Source of the DNA: Archegozetes longisetosus
Taxonomy: Eukaryota > Arthropoda > Arachnida > Sarcoptiformes > Trhypochthoniidae
NCBI GenBank assembly: GCA_018873245.2
Contig: JAEMBT020000001.1
Location: 8,776,220-8,840,219 of the forward strand
Direction of reading: 5' to 3'
DNA length: 64,000 nucleotides
Shown here: positions 46,148-57,189 of the stretch, piece by piece
Layout of the letters: the number at the start of each line of letters is the position of its first letter
How positions within the stretch are numbered: position 1 is the first letter of the stretch
Translations under genes and position numbers: made by a program
The notes under the pieces: generated by a model
Databases searched by the model: none
The model's input: the letters and a program-made list of their open reading frames with translations, nothing else
What the model was told of the DNA's origin: nothing

Positions 46148-49100
46148 CTATTTTTTCCAACTGTAAACTGGTTGTAAGTATTGGGTTTGATATTGAGGCA
46201 GAACAACATATTGAGTTCCGTAGGACGGGATCTGATCCTGAACTACAGCTTGGTAAGATAATTGGGGTTTTTGACGATATCTTATAGACCAGTGCTCTCT
46301 ATGTGATGGACTACTATTACGGTTAATAGGGTCACGATGTGTACCGTGTCCGTGAATTCGCCACTCATAATGAGCTGATGGCCGCGTTCTGACTGGTCGA
46401 GCATGTTTTATGGGTGATGGAGGTATTAGTCGCTTAGCACCTGGTTTTATCTTAGTTGGCTTGGGAGCTCCTGTTGGCTTAGGTTCGGGCACTTTTTCAG
46501 TACTCGAAGGCTTTTCACTCGTTGCGGTTTCGCCGTTCCCTTGTGAGTCATCGGGTTTAGCGGTTCCACATGGAGATGGTGTTTGTGAAGGCCAATTACA
46601 TACATTATATCTAATGTCAAATGATAAACCTGAAGCACATCTAAACTCATATACGATTCCATTCGCACAGCGATAGAATTTGTTGCAATCTCTTTGGTCG
46701 CGATAAAATTCTCCCTCATTTTGACATTTTTGTAATGGTCCAGTGATTCACTGGCACCACCAGTTTCACCACTGCCTGAAGATCCGCCATTGCCTGCTGA
46801 ACCCTCTTCCCCTTGTTGCTCTATTTCTTGAGAGCTATCAATTCCTTGAGAATCACCATTGTCTGGAGATTGATCAGTACCTGGTTTTCCACCACCGCTT
46901 GATCCTCCGGGGGAACCACCACTGCCTGATCCTCCGGGGGAGCCACCACTGCCTGGCTTTCCACCGGTACCAGGTTTTCCGCCAGTACCAGGTTTACCGC
47001 CAGTACCAGGTTTTCCACCAGTACCAGGCTTTCCGCCAGTACCAGGTTTACCGCCAGTACCAGGTTTACCGCCAGTACCAGGTTTTCCACCAGTACCAGG
47101 TTTACCGCCAGTACCAGGTTTACCGCCAGTACCAGGTTTTCCACCAGTACCAGGTTTTCCACCAGTACCAGGTTTACCGCCAGTACCAGGTTTTCCGCCA
47201 GTACCAGGTTTTCCGCCAGTACCAGGAGATCCACCACTGCCTGGGTGATCCACCACTGCCAGGGGATCCACCACTGCCAGGAGATCCACCACTGCCAGGA
47301 GATCCACCACTGCCAGGAGATCCACCACTGCCAGGAGATCCACCACTGCCAGGAGATCCACCACTGCCAGGAGATCCACCACTGCCAGGAGATCCACCAC
47401 TGCCTGGTGATCCACCACTGCCTGGAGATCCACCACTGCCAGGAGATCCACCACTGCCTGGTGATCCACCACTGCCTGGCGATCCACCACTGCCTGGTGA
47501 TCCGCAATCTTTAACATTTTGAGGCCAATTACAAGTTTGTATGGATTGATCGAACAACAATCCTTCAGGACAGTCAAACGTAAATACAGTGTAAGAACCT
47601 GTTGACTCATCTTTAACACATCGATAAAATTTGGCACAACTTTTGGGATCTCTATAAAATCCTTCACTCGGACACTTGTATCCACCTTGGGATCCTCCAG
47701 AACTGCCACCACTTCCAGGAGATCCTCCGCTACCAGGCACTTGACCACCATCTGGACTACTAGGAGATCCACCACTTCCTGGAGTTCCAGGTGATGGAGT
47801 ACTAGAACCTTCATTCTCTTGTGATTCTGTGTCTGGCTCCTGAATGGTTTGACCTTCATCTTCTTCTTGTTGTACCTCCTGACCTGGAGGAGGTGTAGAA
47901 GTGGTCGTTGTCGTTGGTTTCTTCTTTCCTTTAGTTCCAGAAGAATCACTCACGAATTGTCGACATTCAGCCACACTGTTCCTATCCCACGTGCACGACC
48001 CGAGATTCTCATCAAAGACTAGTCCGACCGGACATCGGAACTGGTAGACTCGATAATAAGCTGAGTCATCAGATCGGATGCAATTGCAATATCTACTGCA
48101 ATCACCGGCTATACGATTGAGTCCTTCGTGTCGACAAAGTGTTGAAGGATCTGGTCCATAGTTATCTACTGCGTAGGTGTCTACATAAGGTACTAATTCT
48201 GGATTAGCTTCTGGTGATGATTGTGGATATGATGCATAGGATGGAGATAAAGGTATTGGTGGGTAACCTATTATTGGAGATCAATTCAAGTTTGTAATTG
48301 AATGATCACTTTTACTTGTCTTTAGGCTTAAGGCCACTTGGGTGTAAATGAGTAATGTGGTTACCTTGACATACTCTCCTATGCATAGAGCGCTACGCGA
48401 TCTATTGCCTTTACCTAACCTAACTAACTCAACCTGGTATTGGTAATATTGGTAGTAGTGATATTAGTAATGTATTAAGTTAAGTTAGGTTAAGTAAGGA
48501 CAATAGTGTGCTTAGCGCTCTAGGTGTACGAGAACATGTGAATATTTTTTTGAAGAGCCTTACTTATAAGATTATAAGTCTAAGTACTGAACACTGAACA
48601 CTACTTTTCAACTGAAAAGCAGTTCAGATTATTGATAGTTTAGAACTAATTGAAATCTTTATATCTTTATATCTTTATTGAACTTTCAGTACAGCTTAAT
48701 ATGAATGAGAGCTTGCACTAACAATTATTTGTATAATATGTAAATCATTAGTATGTAAATATATTATTTCGTTTTTACACTATCTAGACTTTTGGCAATG
48801 AGAACTATCAAAGACTTATCTCTAATTTTTATCATTAGTTAAGAGTTGAATAATTAACTAAAATCAAAACTTGTATATAAATGACTTAATATATGCGTGT
48901 TGATGTTTTAGTCTCAAATGTTCGGCTCGGATTGAAAAATATTCATGTGAGGGTAGTCATTTCAAACACGCCATAAGCACGATACCCAACTATAATCCAA
49001 TTTTTAATATGAATAGGATAGAATAAGTGCTAGATTTTATCGTATAGCACTTATCATATTCTTTAGATTTATATAATTAACTATTTCTTACTGTATTGCC

Positions 49101-49164
49101 ATTGAGCGTAAGTCAGTTCTACTAATAGTATAATTAATGTCCCGACGGACGCAATTTTCTTCAT
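46148..49164 (-). CDS. Secreted chitin-binding protein, three CBM14 domains
   Basis: Predicted extracellular chitin-binding protein. Two exons: 49092-49164 (signal peptide [20 protein letters not shown], then QWQY) and 46148-48267, joined by a phase-1 intron (A|GTAAGAAAT to AATAATAG). Length is about 730 aa if two small indels are ignored. CBM14 domains lie near residues 69-126 (seven Cys, with DCSRYCNC), 223-279 ([13 protein letters not shown]) and, before the C-terminus, [14 protein letters not shown] to [13 protein letters not shown]. Between the second and third is a long [12 protein letters not shown] repeat. The tail is basic and Tyr/Gln-rich ([20 protein letters not shown]). The frame shifts once near 47243 (GGG for GG) and back near 46727 (a five-A run just before the third domain). 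The outer parts share a frame, so the indels compensate. Assembly error is likely. Acceptor CATTTAG 18 nt upstream of the ATG suggests a non-coding first exon. Confidence 0.8.
46925..47505. repeat. 18-bp coding tandem repeat array
   Basis: Two adjoining sub-arrays, each with an 18-base unit. The right part encodes GSGGSP (plus-strand word CCACCACTGCCAGGAGAT), the left part GTGGKP (plus-strand word CCAGTACCAGGTTTTCCG). Because the unit is a multiple of three and stop-free in several frames, long spurious ORFs occur on both strands. The frame break near 47243 lies at the boundary of the sub-arrays. Confidence 0.95.
48368..48540. mobile_element. Small palindromic MITE-like repeat
   Basis: Inverted arms of about 55 bp: 48386-48425 (TAGAGCGCTACGCGATCTAT, then TGCC and TTACCTAACCTAACT) and 48483-48522 on the complement, with weaker pairing outside. 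It lies in the single intron of the chitin-binding gene. No coding content. Confidence 0.65.
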
Positions 49165-49799
49165 TATCTGATGCGTAATTATCTAAATGGAAAATGTTCG
49201 AATAAATGCATGGTCTTTACGAGAACTAATATCTATAGAAAAATATCTCAAATTAATTCCAGTATCTAAAGACTAGCAAATAATTTGAAATATACTTGAC
49301 GTATAATTAAATCAATTATGTTACGAGATAGTAGTTCAAAAATAATATAAATTACATATGCTCACACTAATGTAAGTTTCCACAATTCTTTAACATTTAA
49401 CGTAGTAATAGCCTAAAGTGAAAGTAAGAGTTAACTCGTTTTTTAGAGAAAGTAACGCTTTCAAAGATGAAAAAAATTGATAGCATAATATTGATTTAAA
49501 AAACAACTCTAATTATATGTCTATTCAAAAAAGTCATTTATATAACACGTGAATAGAAGTTTTTCACCTTAAAGAAAAATGACTTGTGTTTAATATTACC
49601 TTTTACATAATAGAAAAATTTGTTTTAGTGCAAGTAAGATCAAACTATTTAGTCCTGCATATTGCATTGATGTCAGGACACGAGCTCATTGTGCAAATAA
49701 AATAGTATTTTAAGAACATAAATTTGTTATACAGCATTTAAAAAGTGTCTTATTCCATGTTTTTGAATGCCTTCCAGTTCTATTTACTGACGGTTTACT
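49165..49799. other. 5' region of the second chitin-binding gene
   Basis: 18 nt of probable 5' UTR, then an acceptor-like site at 49183-49184. Beyond it no exon was seen before the hAT-like element. A possible matching minus-strand donor with consensus CAGAG|GTAAGTG lies at about 52051. Confidence 0.3.
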
Positions 49800-50072
49800 C
49801 TAGTTCCGTATCCAGGAGTTTCAGTCTGAAGGGGGCTAAGTCTATAACTAAATGCTCTGATTGTTTGAGGCAAGCGCATATTCACATTCAGATATCTGTT
49901 AATTTGTTATCAAACCTTTCATTAATGCCTAACGGTAAGCAATCGACTAATGGACCAAATAAACACAACTTCAAAGTATTTTGTAAGGTTTTTCAGTGCA
50001 GGTTTACACCTCATTTTTCAAAAAGTCTCTGGGGGGGCTACGGCTCACTAGCCCCCTGCTGGCTACATCTAT
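49800..50072. mobile_element. Short hAT-like non-autonomous element
   Basis: Flanked by an 8-base near-duplication, GGTTTACT (49792-49799) and GGTTTACC (50073-50080). Ends are weakly inverted: CTAGTTCCGTATCCAGGAG on the left, ATAGATGTAGCCAGCAGG as reverse complement on the right. G-rich stretches (GGGGGCT) lie just inside both ends. The ORF across it (49745-50116) has no transposase character. Confidence 0.45.
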
Positions 50073-52992
50073 GGTTTACCCTCAAAGAAGTCTTAAAAGC
50101 TGTGCGAGTCATTTAAAATAGATTATAATTATTAAGATTATTACTGAGATATTTAATAATTAAAATTCCATTTGTATCAGATTACGATTTTATATAAGCT
50201 TTTTAGACCAAAATAAAGTTTTATCTAATTTCTAGACTTGAAAATAAATTTCAGGCTGAATATCTGAGTAATTATTCACTTTTCAGAATATTATTCATTA
50301 TCATAGACGCTAGTTGTGAAAAGTGAAAATTTATTTTTTCAAACACTCTATTCAAACATCAAAATAATAGTAACAAGTTTAAAAAAGTTAATCTGACGAA
50401 CGTTTCGTACGGAATGAAGTTCAGTGGCTAATAGCAATAAAAGTATTACTTTTACAACATCTCTAGAAGTAATAAATTCATATAAATGTCAAAATATATA
50501 TATATCTTAAATGTCAAAAGAAACACTTCTTCAATAGGCGTGACCCATACTAAACTTATTACTAACAAAAGTGATAAAAGAGTGTATTTGTTGTAAATAA
50601 CTTATTAAGAAATGACGGCAATTACGTTTTGCTTTGGGTAAAAACGAAATTTTATTATTCATTCAGGACTAGACTACTTTTCGGCTGCTTATCATTTGAA
50701 CTTATCTAAATTTTTGTGGTCATTAGGAGGGGTTTCCCTGGTAGAATGAATTAAGACAAAATTAATTACCTTCACATAAATCTGTCACTATAGATTAGAA
50801 ACTAATTGCCACTCAACTTTTCCCGAACACAAATATTAATACATCTCATTTTTTTTAAATGGCCTGTTATGTCTCATAAGTTTATCTTATTTTCAATTAT
50901 GAGAATACTCATCAAAAATAATTTCATAAGTCGGCTGATAAGTGAAAGGGACTTTAAAAAAGTGAAAGGGACTTTTAAAGTTGTTTTTTTGTGTTTATAT
51001 TTTCGATTTCTCTCACGACAAGAATCTAGTGCTGTGTATAATGAGTGTCTTTCTATGCCTTAGTTTTAGAATAAGATTGATTTGAAACTAAGATTATTTT
51101 AGTTCTAGCTTTTTAAGCCAATTAATAGGATGTTTTTTTCAAAAATGAACAGCCATTTAGATACGATTTATTGAGTGAACCTCTTTTTGTTTAGTTGTAG
51201 AGTAAAGTCTGATTAAATTAATTAGACTCGCTTTAAGATGACTAGGAACCATGACTTGTATATTGATAGAAAGTATTGCTATCAATTAATCAAATTTTAT
51301 TGAGTTTCAATGCAAAATTAAAGTGAAAGGAGCTTGAGTAATTCTAGAATGATGACGCGTGCAGATAGTTATTATCTATAACTCTTTTTTCCTACCACAT
51401 TAAGTTATAGCAATTATTTTATTATTTTAACTCTCACATACATTCGCTGCACATCTGTAACTAATATTTGAGTTCAATAGTTGATTAAAATTTTAAAATT
51501 TTAAAATTTTTCTAATGGCTTCAATCTTATATCATAAATCAGTGAACCTTCGAACTAATCTCAACTTCAAACTAATTTAATCACAAGTCATAAAAGGACT
51601 TTCTCTCAACTTAATATTAATCTAAAAATGTTGTTTAAAACAAATTTTTAGTTAAGAAACAGATATTCTCTTGAAACATGTAGTAATTTTCAACCTTTTA
51701 ATGATAATGTCTAAACATTTTTACTGAAAGGTAAGAATTAGCTGATTTTCGATTTACTTGGTTCAAAGCAAACTGTTTGGATAAACATTGATAATTAGGG
51801 CAATAAAATCAATTTAGAGCATTCTAGCGAGTTTTTACCTTGAAACCTGACATGTAAAGCTTTTCTATCTCATCTTTCAATGGAAATAGCTTTAAGGTTT
51901 ATTTGAATACAGGTAAATTTCAATACAATCAAATATTATTTTCGACTACTATCTAATGAACTAGAAAATTTGAGACATTTTTTTCAAATTAGAATCTAAT
52001 ATCTAGTTAAAAGTATATAAAACGTTTAAAAATCAGTTTTCACTTACCTCTGACAATACCTTATTATAATGATATGACTTAGTCGATAAGTTTAAAAAAT
52101 ATAAACTTAAAGCAAAACTTTACTATAGCACTAAATACAGACTAAACCCTAAACTACTAAACTTTCGATTTGAAGAAATAAAATTTAATAAATAGTTTAA
52201 AGAATGTGATCTAAAACAAAGAGACCCTTTATATGCCTAACTTGTGAAGGATTGGGGCTTGAAAATAGTTAGAATCCCTATATGATAGCCAACCAGATGT
52301 CTAATTAACTAAAGTATGTTTTAGTATCGGTTGGTTGAATGATAAGAATGACCAGTTATATCATTGCTTTGACCACTCCTTCTGGAGACGAGCATAAATG
52401 CATGAAATGATGCGGAAAGTGGTGCAAAACCTGAAATTTTCAGATTCTTTATTAATGATACCTCTTTGTGGTGTCACGTTGAGGGTCTTTTCTCTACCTG
52501 CATATCAACATTTTTTTTAACTTTTCTTTATTTTTCACTTTTCTTTTCAACTCTTCTAAACCAAAAATATTATTGATTTTTATAATTAAAAACTTTTCAC
52601 GTACTGTCTTCTCGAAAGTCTTTTACGTCAACGTATAAATTAAACTTCAATTTATCACTTTTTACTCCAAAAGCTTTGGATAGATTTCTAAAATATGATT
52701 AGTTTGATATGTTTTGCAAAATGTTTTCAGCAAATTATAAACGGTTTCAATGCTTATAAATTTAATATTAGTGAGTGTTATATCGATAAACACTCTTACA
52801 GGCATTAAATTGCTTTCAATGGAGATCATTTGAAAGTACGATAACGCTTAACTCAAATCAGATTAAATGAAAACTAATCCCAACTTTATTTGACTACCAT
52901 ACAATCAGTTCAGGAATAGTTACATGACCTCTGTCGAGAAGTGAGTCAATTTTCTAATTAATGCCTTTTCTCGAAACGATGGAGTGAACGAC
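50073..52992. other. Gene-poor stretch
   Basis: No coding exon was recognised. A two-copy 20-bp repeat (GTGAAAGGGACTTT) lies near 50943-50980. A consensus minus-strand donor (CAGAG|GTAAGTG) at about 52051 is the only splice-like signal, possibly for a non-coding first exon of the gene ending at 46148. Confidence 0.3.
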
Positions 52993-53125
52993 GTTTTTCA
53001 TAAGTTTTTCGTAAGCTTTTCGTAAGCTTTTCGTAAGCTTTTCGTAAGCTTTTCGTAATCTTTTCGTAAGCTTTTCATAAACTTTTCATAAACTTTTCAT
53101 AAGTTTTTCGTAAGTTTTTCATAAG
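52993..53125. repeat. 12-bp tandem repeat
   Basis: About eleven units of TTTTCGTAAGCT and variants (TTTTCATAAACT, TTTTCGTAAGTT). Confidence 0.92.
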
Positions 53126-56100
53126 GAAAAAGTGAAAGCAAATATAAGATATTGGGACAAAAGTATAGTTTAGTTTATTGACATCAAAACCTTTTATTTT
53201 CTAACCTTGACTTTGAATTTTATTGTCAAATAAGTTAAACGTTAGTCACACAAACTCTTCGGGGATCTCAGTATTTAATAGCTATGAGTTAGTGGTTAGA
53301 CAAGAGTTAAATTTTTGATTGATAGGCACTCTAAGGGTTAAGTACCCATTGGTTCATATGATTATATAGCACATGCTTGTTTGAGGTTTTTCTCTCCTGA
53401 AAAATGTTTTTCTTCTTTAGATAACATCTATTTTGATGTCAAAATAGTAAACTAGATGCGATTCGATTCGGTTTTCCTGAAAATCCTTTTCTTATTCTGA
53501 TTTGAAACCGTTTTTGGATGTTTATTAAACATTTTTTACAATTTCTAAAATTTATCTTTTCAACTATGAAAATATGATCAAATACCTCACATGATTATGA
53601 ATTGATTAGATTTAATTAACTTATCGTTTATTTTATAGTGTTTTCACCCTTTGCTTAAAATACATTGACATAAGCCTTTACCTAAACTTTTTATCATAGA
53701 TATCATGTTCACAATCCATTAAAATTCTTTAAGAAATAAGTTTAAACTAGAATTTTCTCGGACCCTAAGCCCAAAAGGTATTTTCAAATTAACATAAAAG
53801 ATTTTCGGGTTGAGTGTATGGAAAAATTCAAAATTAATTACTATTTACTAATTCTTAAATAGTATTTAAAGAGATGTTTGTGTTGGGATTTCCCTCGAGA
53901 GAAAGTAATAGTCGGTTAAAGGGTTAGTGTTTTGTATATTGTTAGTTAAAATACACGCTGTCGTGATAAATGATTACAAAAGATTACTCTGACGGATTAC
54001 GTGACGGATGTAAGCCACTGGATGTAACACGGAATATGACACTAAACTAGTATGATAGAAAAGCGTGAACTTTTCAAACAAAAACTAAAACATTTCACTC
54101 AAAATGCTTTAAATCATTTCATAACAGAGTTTTACTATCCTTTTAGTTATTCAATGTTTCAGCTGTGTATCTCTTGGCAAATAAATTTAAAATACTTGAT
54201 TAAAATTATAAACTATTCTTAGCATAAACCAAGTGAAAGTTAAGTTTTCCCCTAAAATTGAAGTTTCAGTCAGTCAATTAGATGTTAATCTTGAGAATTA
54301 GCTTGAATTTATGACTAATTTCATACTGATTTTAAACTTATATCTACTTTTTAATTGCCTTAAAGGTATGTTTTTGAATCGATAAAAGTTGTTTTTTTGA
54401 GCTGCATTTAAGCAAGTTTAAGATAAAAACGTTTTGAACGAGTTTCTTTGTAATTTATTCTTTTGTGGCAATTTTATGTATTAATACAGAAGGGTTAATA
54501 AATATTTATTAGTTTACAAGCCATTAATTTAGATATTTTACCCATCGGTAGAAAGTTTTTAACCCTTTTTGTTTTCATTCTTAGGACGATTTCTGTGATC
54601 ATTTTTCTTGATAAATAAGAATGTTTTAAGCTATCGTTTAATTCATTTATGATTCACGACTTTCTAATAAGCAACATATTCACATTAAAATAAATAAACA
54701 AATACTTAATACCATTAAGTGAGCAAGACACTAATAAATCTTTATGCATTTTGATTGCAATTATTCTAAATATTGTGATAGTAGCACCTAAATTACTGTT
54801 TTTTAATTGAAACAATATTTGATGCCAAAGCTTCCAGTTTTGCTAAAGAAATAAAACTAATCACTTTAATCAAAAGAGCTTAATCACATCTGAAAATAAT
54901 TTGGCTTTTGAATAATAATTTTGACTTTTCTATCAAAGTAATGCTACTTATCAATAATCCAAAATCATGTAGACTCAATGTGAAGGTCTCGCACGAACTG
55001 ATAGTGGCATAACTCTTGTAATAGTTACTATTGATTATAGGACAGGTATACAAAGTTTGAACAACTGCTGATTAAAATTGATAATTTGGTTCGACGCCCA
55101 AAAAAAGGATTGCCACATGAAATTAAACTAGGTAGTTATGTAATTGAATAGTAATTATTGTATTTTTCCATCAGAAAATTCTTAAGATCTGAAAGATATT
55201 TTTAAGTAAATTAAATTGTTTAGCTAATAATTTTAACATAAAAAATTCTCTAATTTATTAGCGGCGCCTAATTTAGATAACATCTATTTATGAATCTACT
55301 AAAACCTCACAAGTGGTCTAACTATTTAAAAAGATTAACAACAGACTTGATTACCTTTTCATTAAACTTCAATTATATAACTTTTATATTGAAGATCAAT
55401 TGAAAATAAAATAAAATACATAGATATAGAAAATCTGACGTCTATGGGGTTTAATGTATTTATTTGTTTTATCTTATGATGAATCGATTTTCGTTATCCT
55501 TTCTCTTGAAAATCCAGATCGCATAAGAATATTAAACGGACATTAAAGAATCAATGACCTCAGGCCAATATGAAATAAAAATATAATTTTAAAGATAAGT
55601 TATTGATTTTTGATTGCCATCAGCTGAAACTTTCATTTTCATATAGCTTAATATAAAAAATTCTTTTTGTAAGTAGTTATCAGATTAACAGTGAGGCTAA
55701 GGTTGATTATGAACGATATCACGTTTTTGGTGGTAAATCTTCAAAATACCGGTATAAACTGACTGCTAACCAAATTTTTCAGATGTTTAGTAACTCGATT
55801 TCAAGGGTTAAATTGATTTCAAGTTGAAAGCTTCCAAGATTTTTCAAATTTTTCTAAAAAATCCTAATAAATAAGTTTATACTTGTTTGAATTTTCAGTG
55901 ACATAATTCTCGAAACAGGTCTATAGATAAAAATCACTTGAAGCAGATCTTTCAGAACGTTAGGTATTAAGTTTTAAACCTTATTGCCCTAACATGTTCT
56001 GACTGCAGGTATTTGGATTCATTATGTATTCACAGTCATTCAATTGATTGTCACATTTCAAAACTTGATCTATAAAAATTTATGTCACTTAGATTTTTCA

Positions 56101-57189
56101 AATTTTTACAATAAAATTAACTTATATTGTATAGTTTAATTACTTTCAACACAAATGTTGAAAAACTCATATTTTTTGCAATTACAAGAGTGATATCTGT
56201 TTGAAAATAAACTATTAATACAATCGTGAAATGAAGAAATTTTTAATCCGTTTCTCAATTAATGAATTTTGAGAGTGTTGACAAAAACTGTTAAGTTTAA
56301 CGTTCCTTTTAAATATAAGATATGTAAAGAAGTGCAATCTCGATATAAATTATGAGGCATAAGATATTTTTATCTTATTAGCGGCTCAATAAAAAGAAAT
56401 GAACACAAGTTTTGTCGTAATAAAAAATAGGATAAAAATACGATTTCTATAATATATAAAGAAATTTATTAATTTAAAACTTGTTAATAAAGTATATCAA
56501 ATGATTAGAGTTGTGCTCAAACATATTTCTTATTAGAGATTTTGGTTAAATATTACAGAAGCGCTCATTAAAACTATAAATTACTCATGCTACATTACTT
56601 ATAGAGGCTTTCGTTCGAGATATGAAAAAACTTATGCTTATCTTTATAGACCAAAAATGTTTGACGCAAAGAATAAGAATTACTGTTTTTAAGTCTAACT
56701 CATTGATAGAAAAATAAATTCCTAGCAAAAGTTAAAGAACTAGTTATCAAACTTTTTAGAGGATAAGCAGAAAGGGTCTGATGACTTGACTGCTTCTCAA
56801 AAATATTGATTTCGTAGTAAATTAATCTAAGAAAAGCTTAATATATGAATTCTTTTTCAGAGAGATTTGATTATTTTTTACGATTTGAAAAAGAGTTATT
56901 TAATGCAGTATTTTTTGGCACTAATTATCGATAGACCTTCTATAACTTAAAACCTGGAATTTATTTTAAGATTTTTAGAATTTTTTTTGGATCGCTTTAC
57001 TTTATGTCTATCTCTTATAGGCTTTGAATCAAACTTCTTATAGCCATAACTTTGACGTGGGTCCAAATGAAACTAGATTTATTATTAAATCTATAAATCT
57101 ATTGATAGTTAGCATGATCTTCATTGAAATCACGTCTGGATTTTGGTGAATCTAATAAAAAACAAAATAAATATTTGGAAAAGTCTGAA
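53126..57189. other. Gene-poor stretch
   Basis: No coding exon, RNA gene or terminal-repeat element was recognised. Confidence 0.35.

Noticed and set aside
46743-47522. Plus-strand repeat frame and the minus-strand Trp-rich frame 46821-47507
   Set aside because: The 18-bp unit is stop-free in several frames. Only the [12 protein letters not shown] frame connects to CBM14 domains and a signal peptide.
24359-49164. One giant chitin-binding gene spanning both mucin regions
   Set aside because: Each region has its own signal-peptide exon and its own terminal stop, so two genes explain the data better.
49745-50116. 123-codon ORF
   Set aside because: It runs across the termini of a hAT-like element and has no domain.
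52339-52410. Short plus-strand ORF with nearby Cys/Lys codons after its stop
   Set aside because: It has 23 codons, no signal peptide, no splice partner, and the Cys-rich part needs a frame change. Evidence is too weak.
53000-53125. CRISPR-like regular repeat
   Set aside because: The units are contiguous without spacers and the sequence is eukaryotic. It is a minisatellite.
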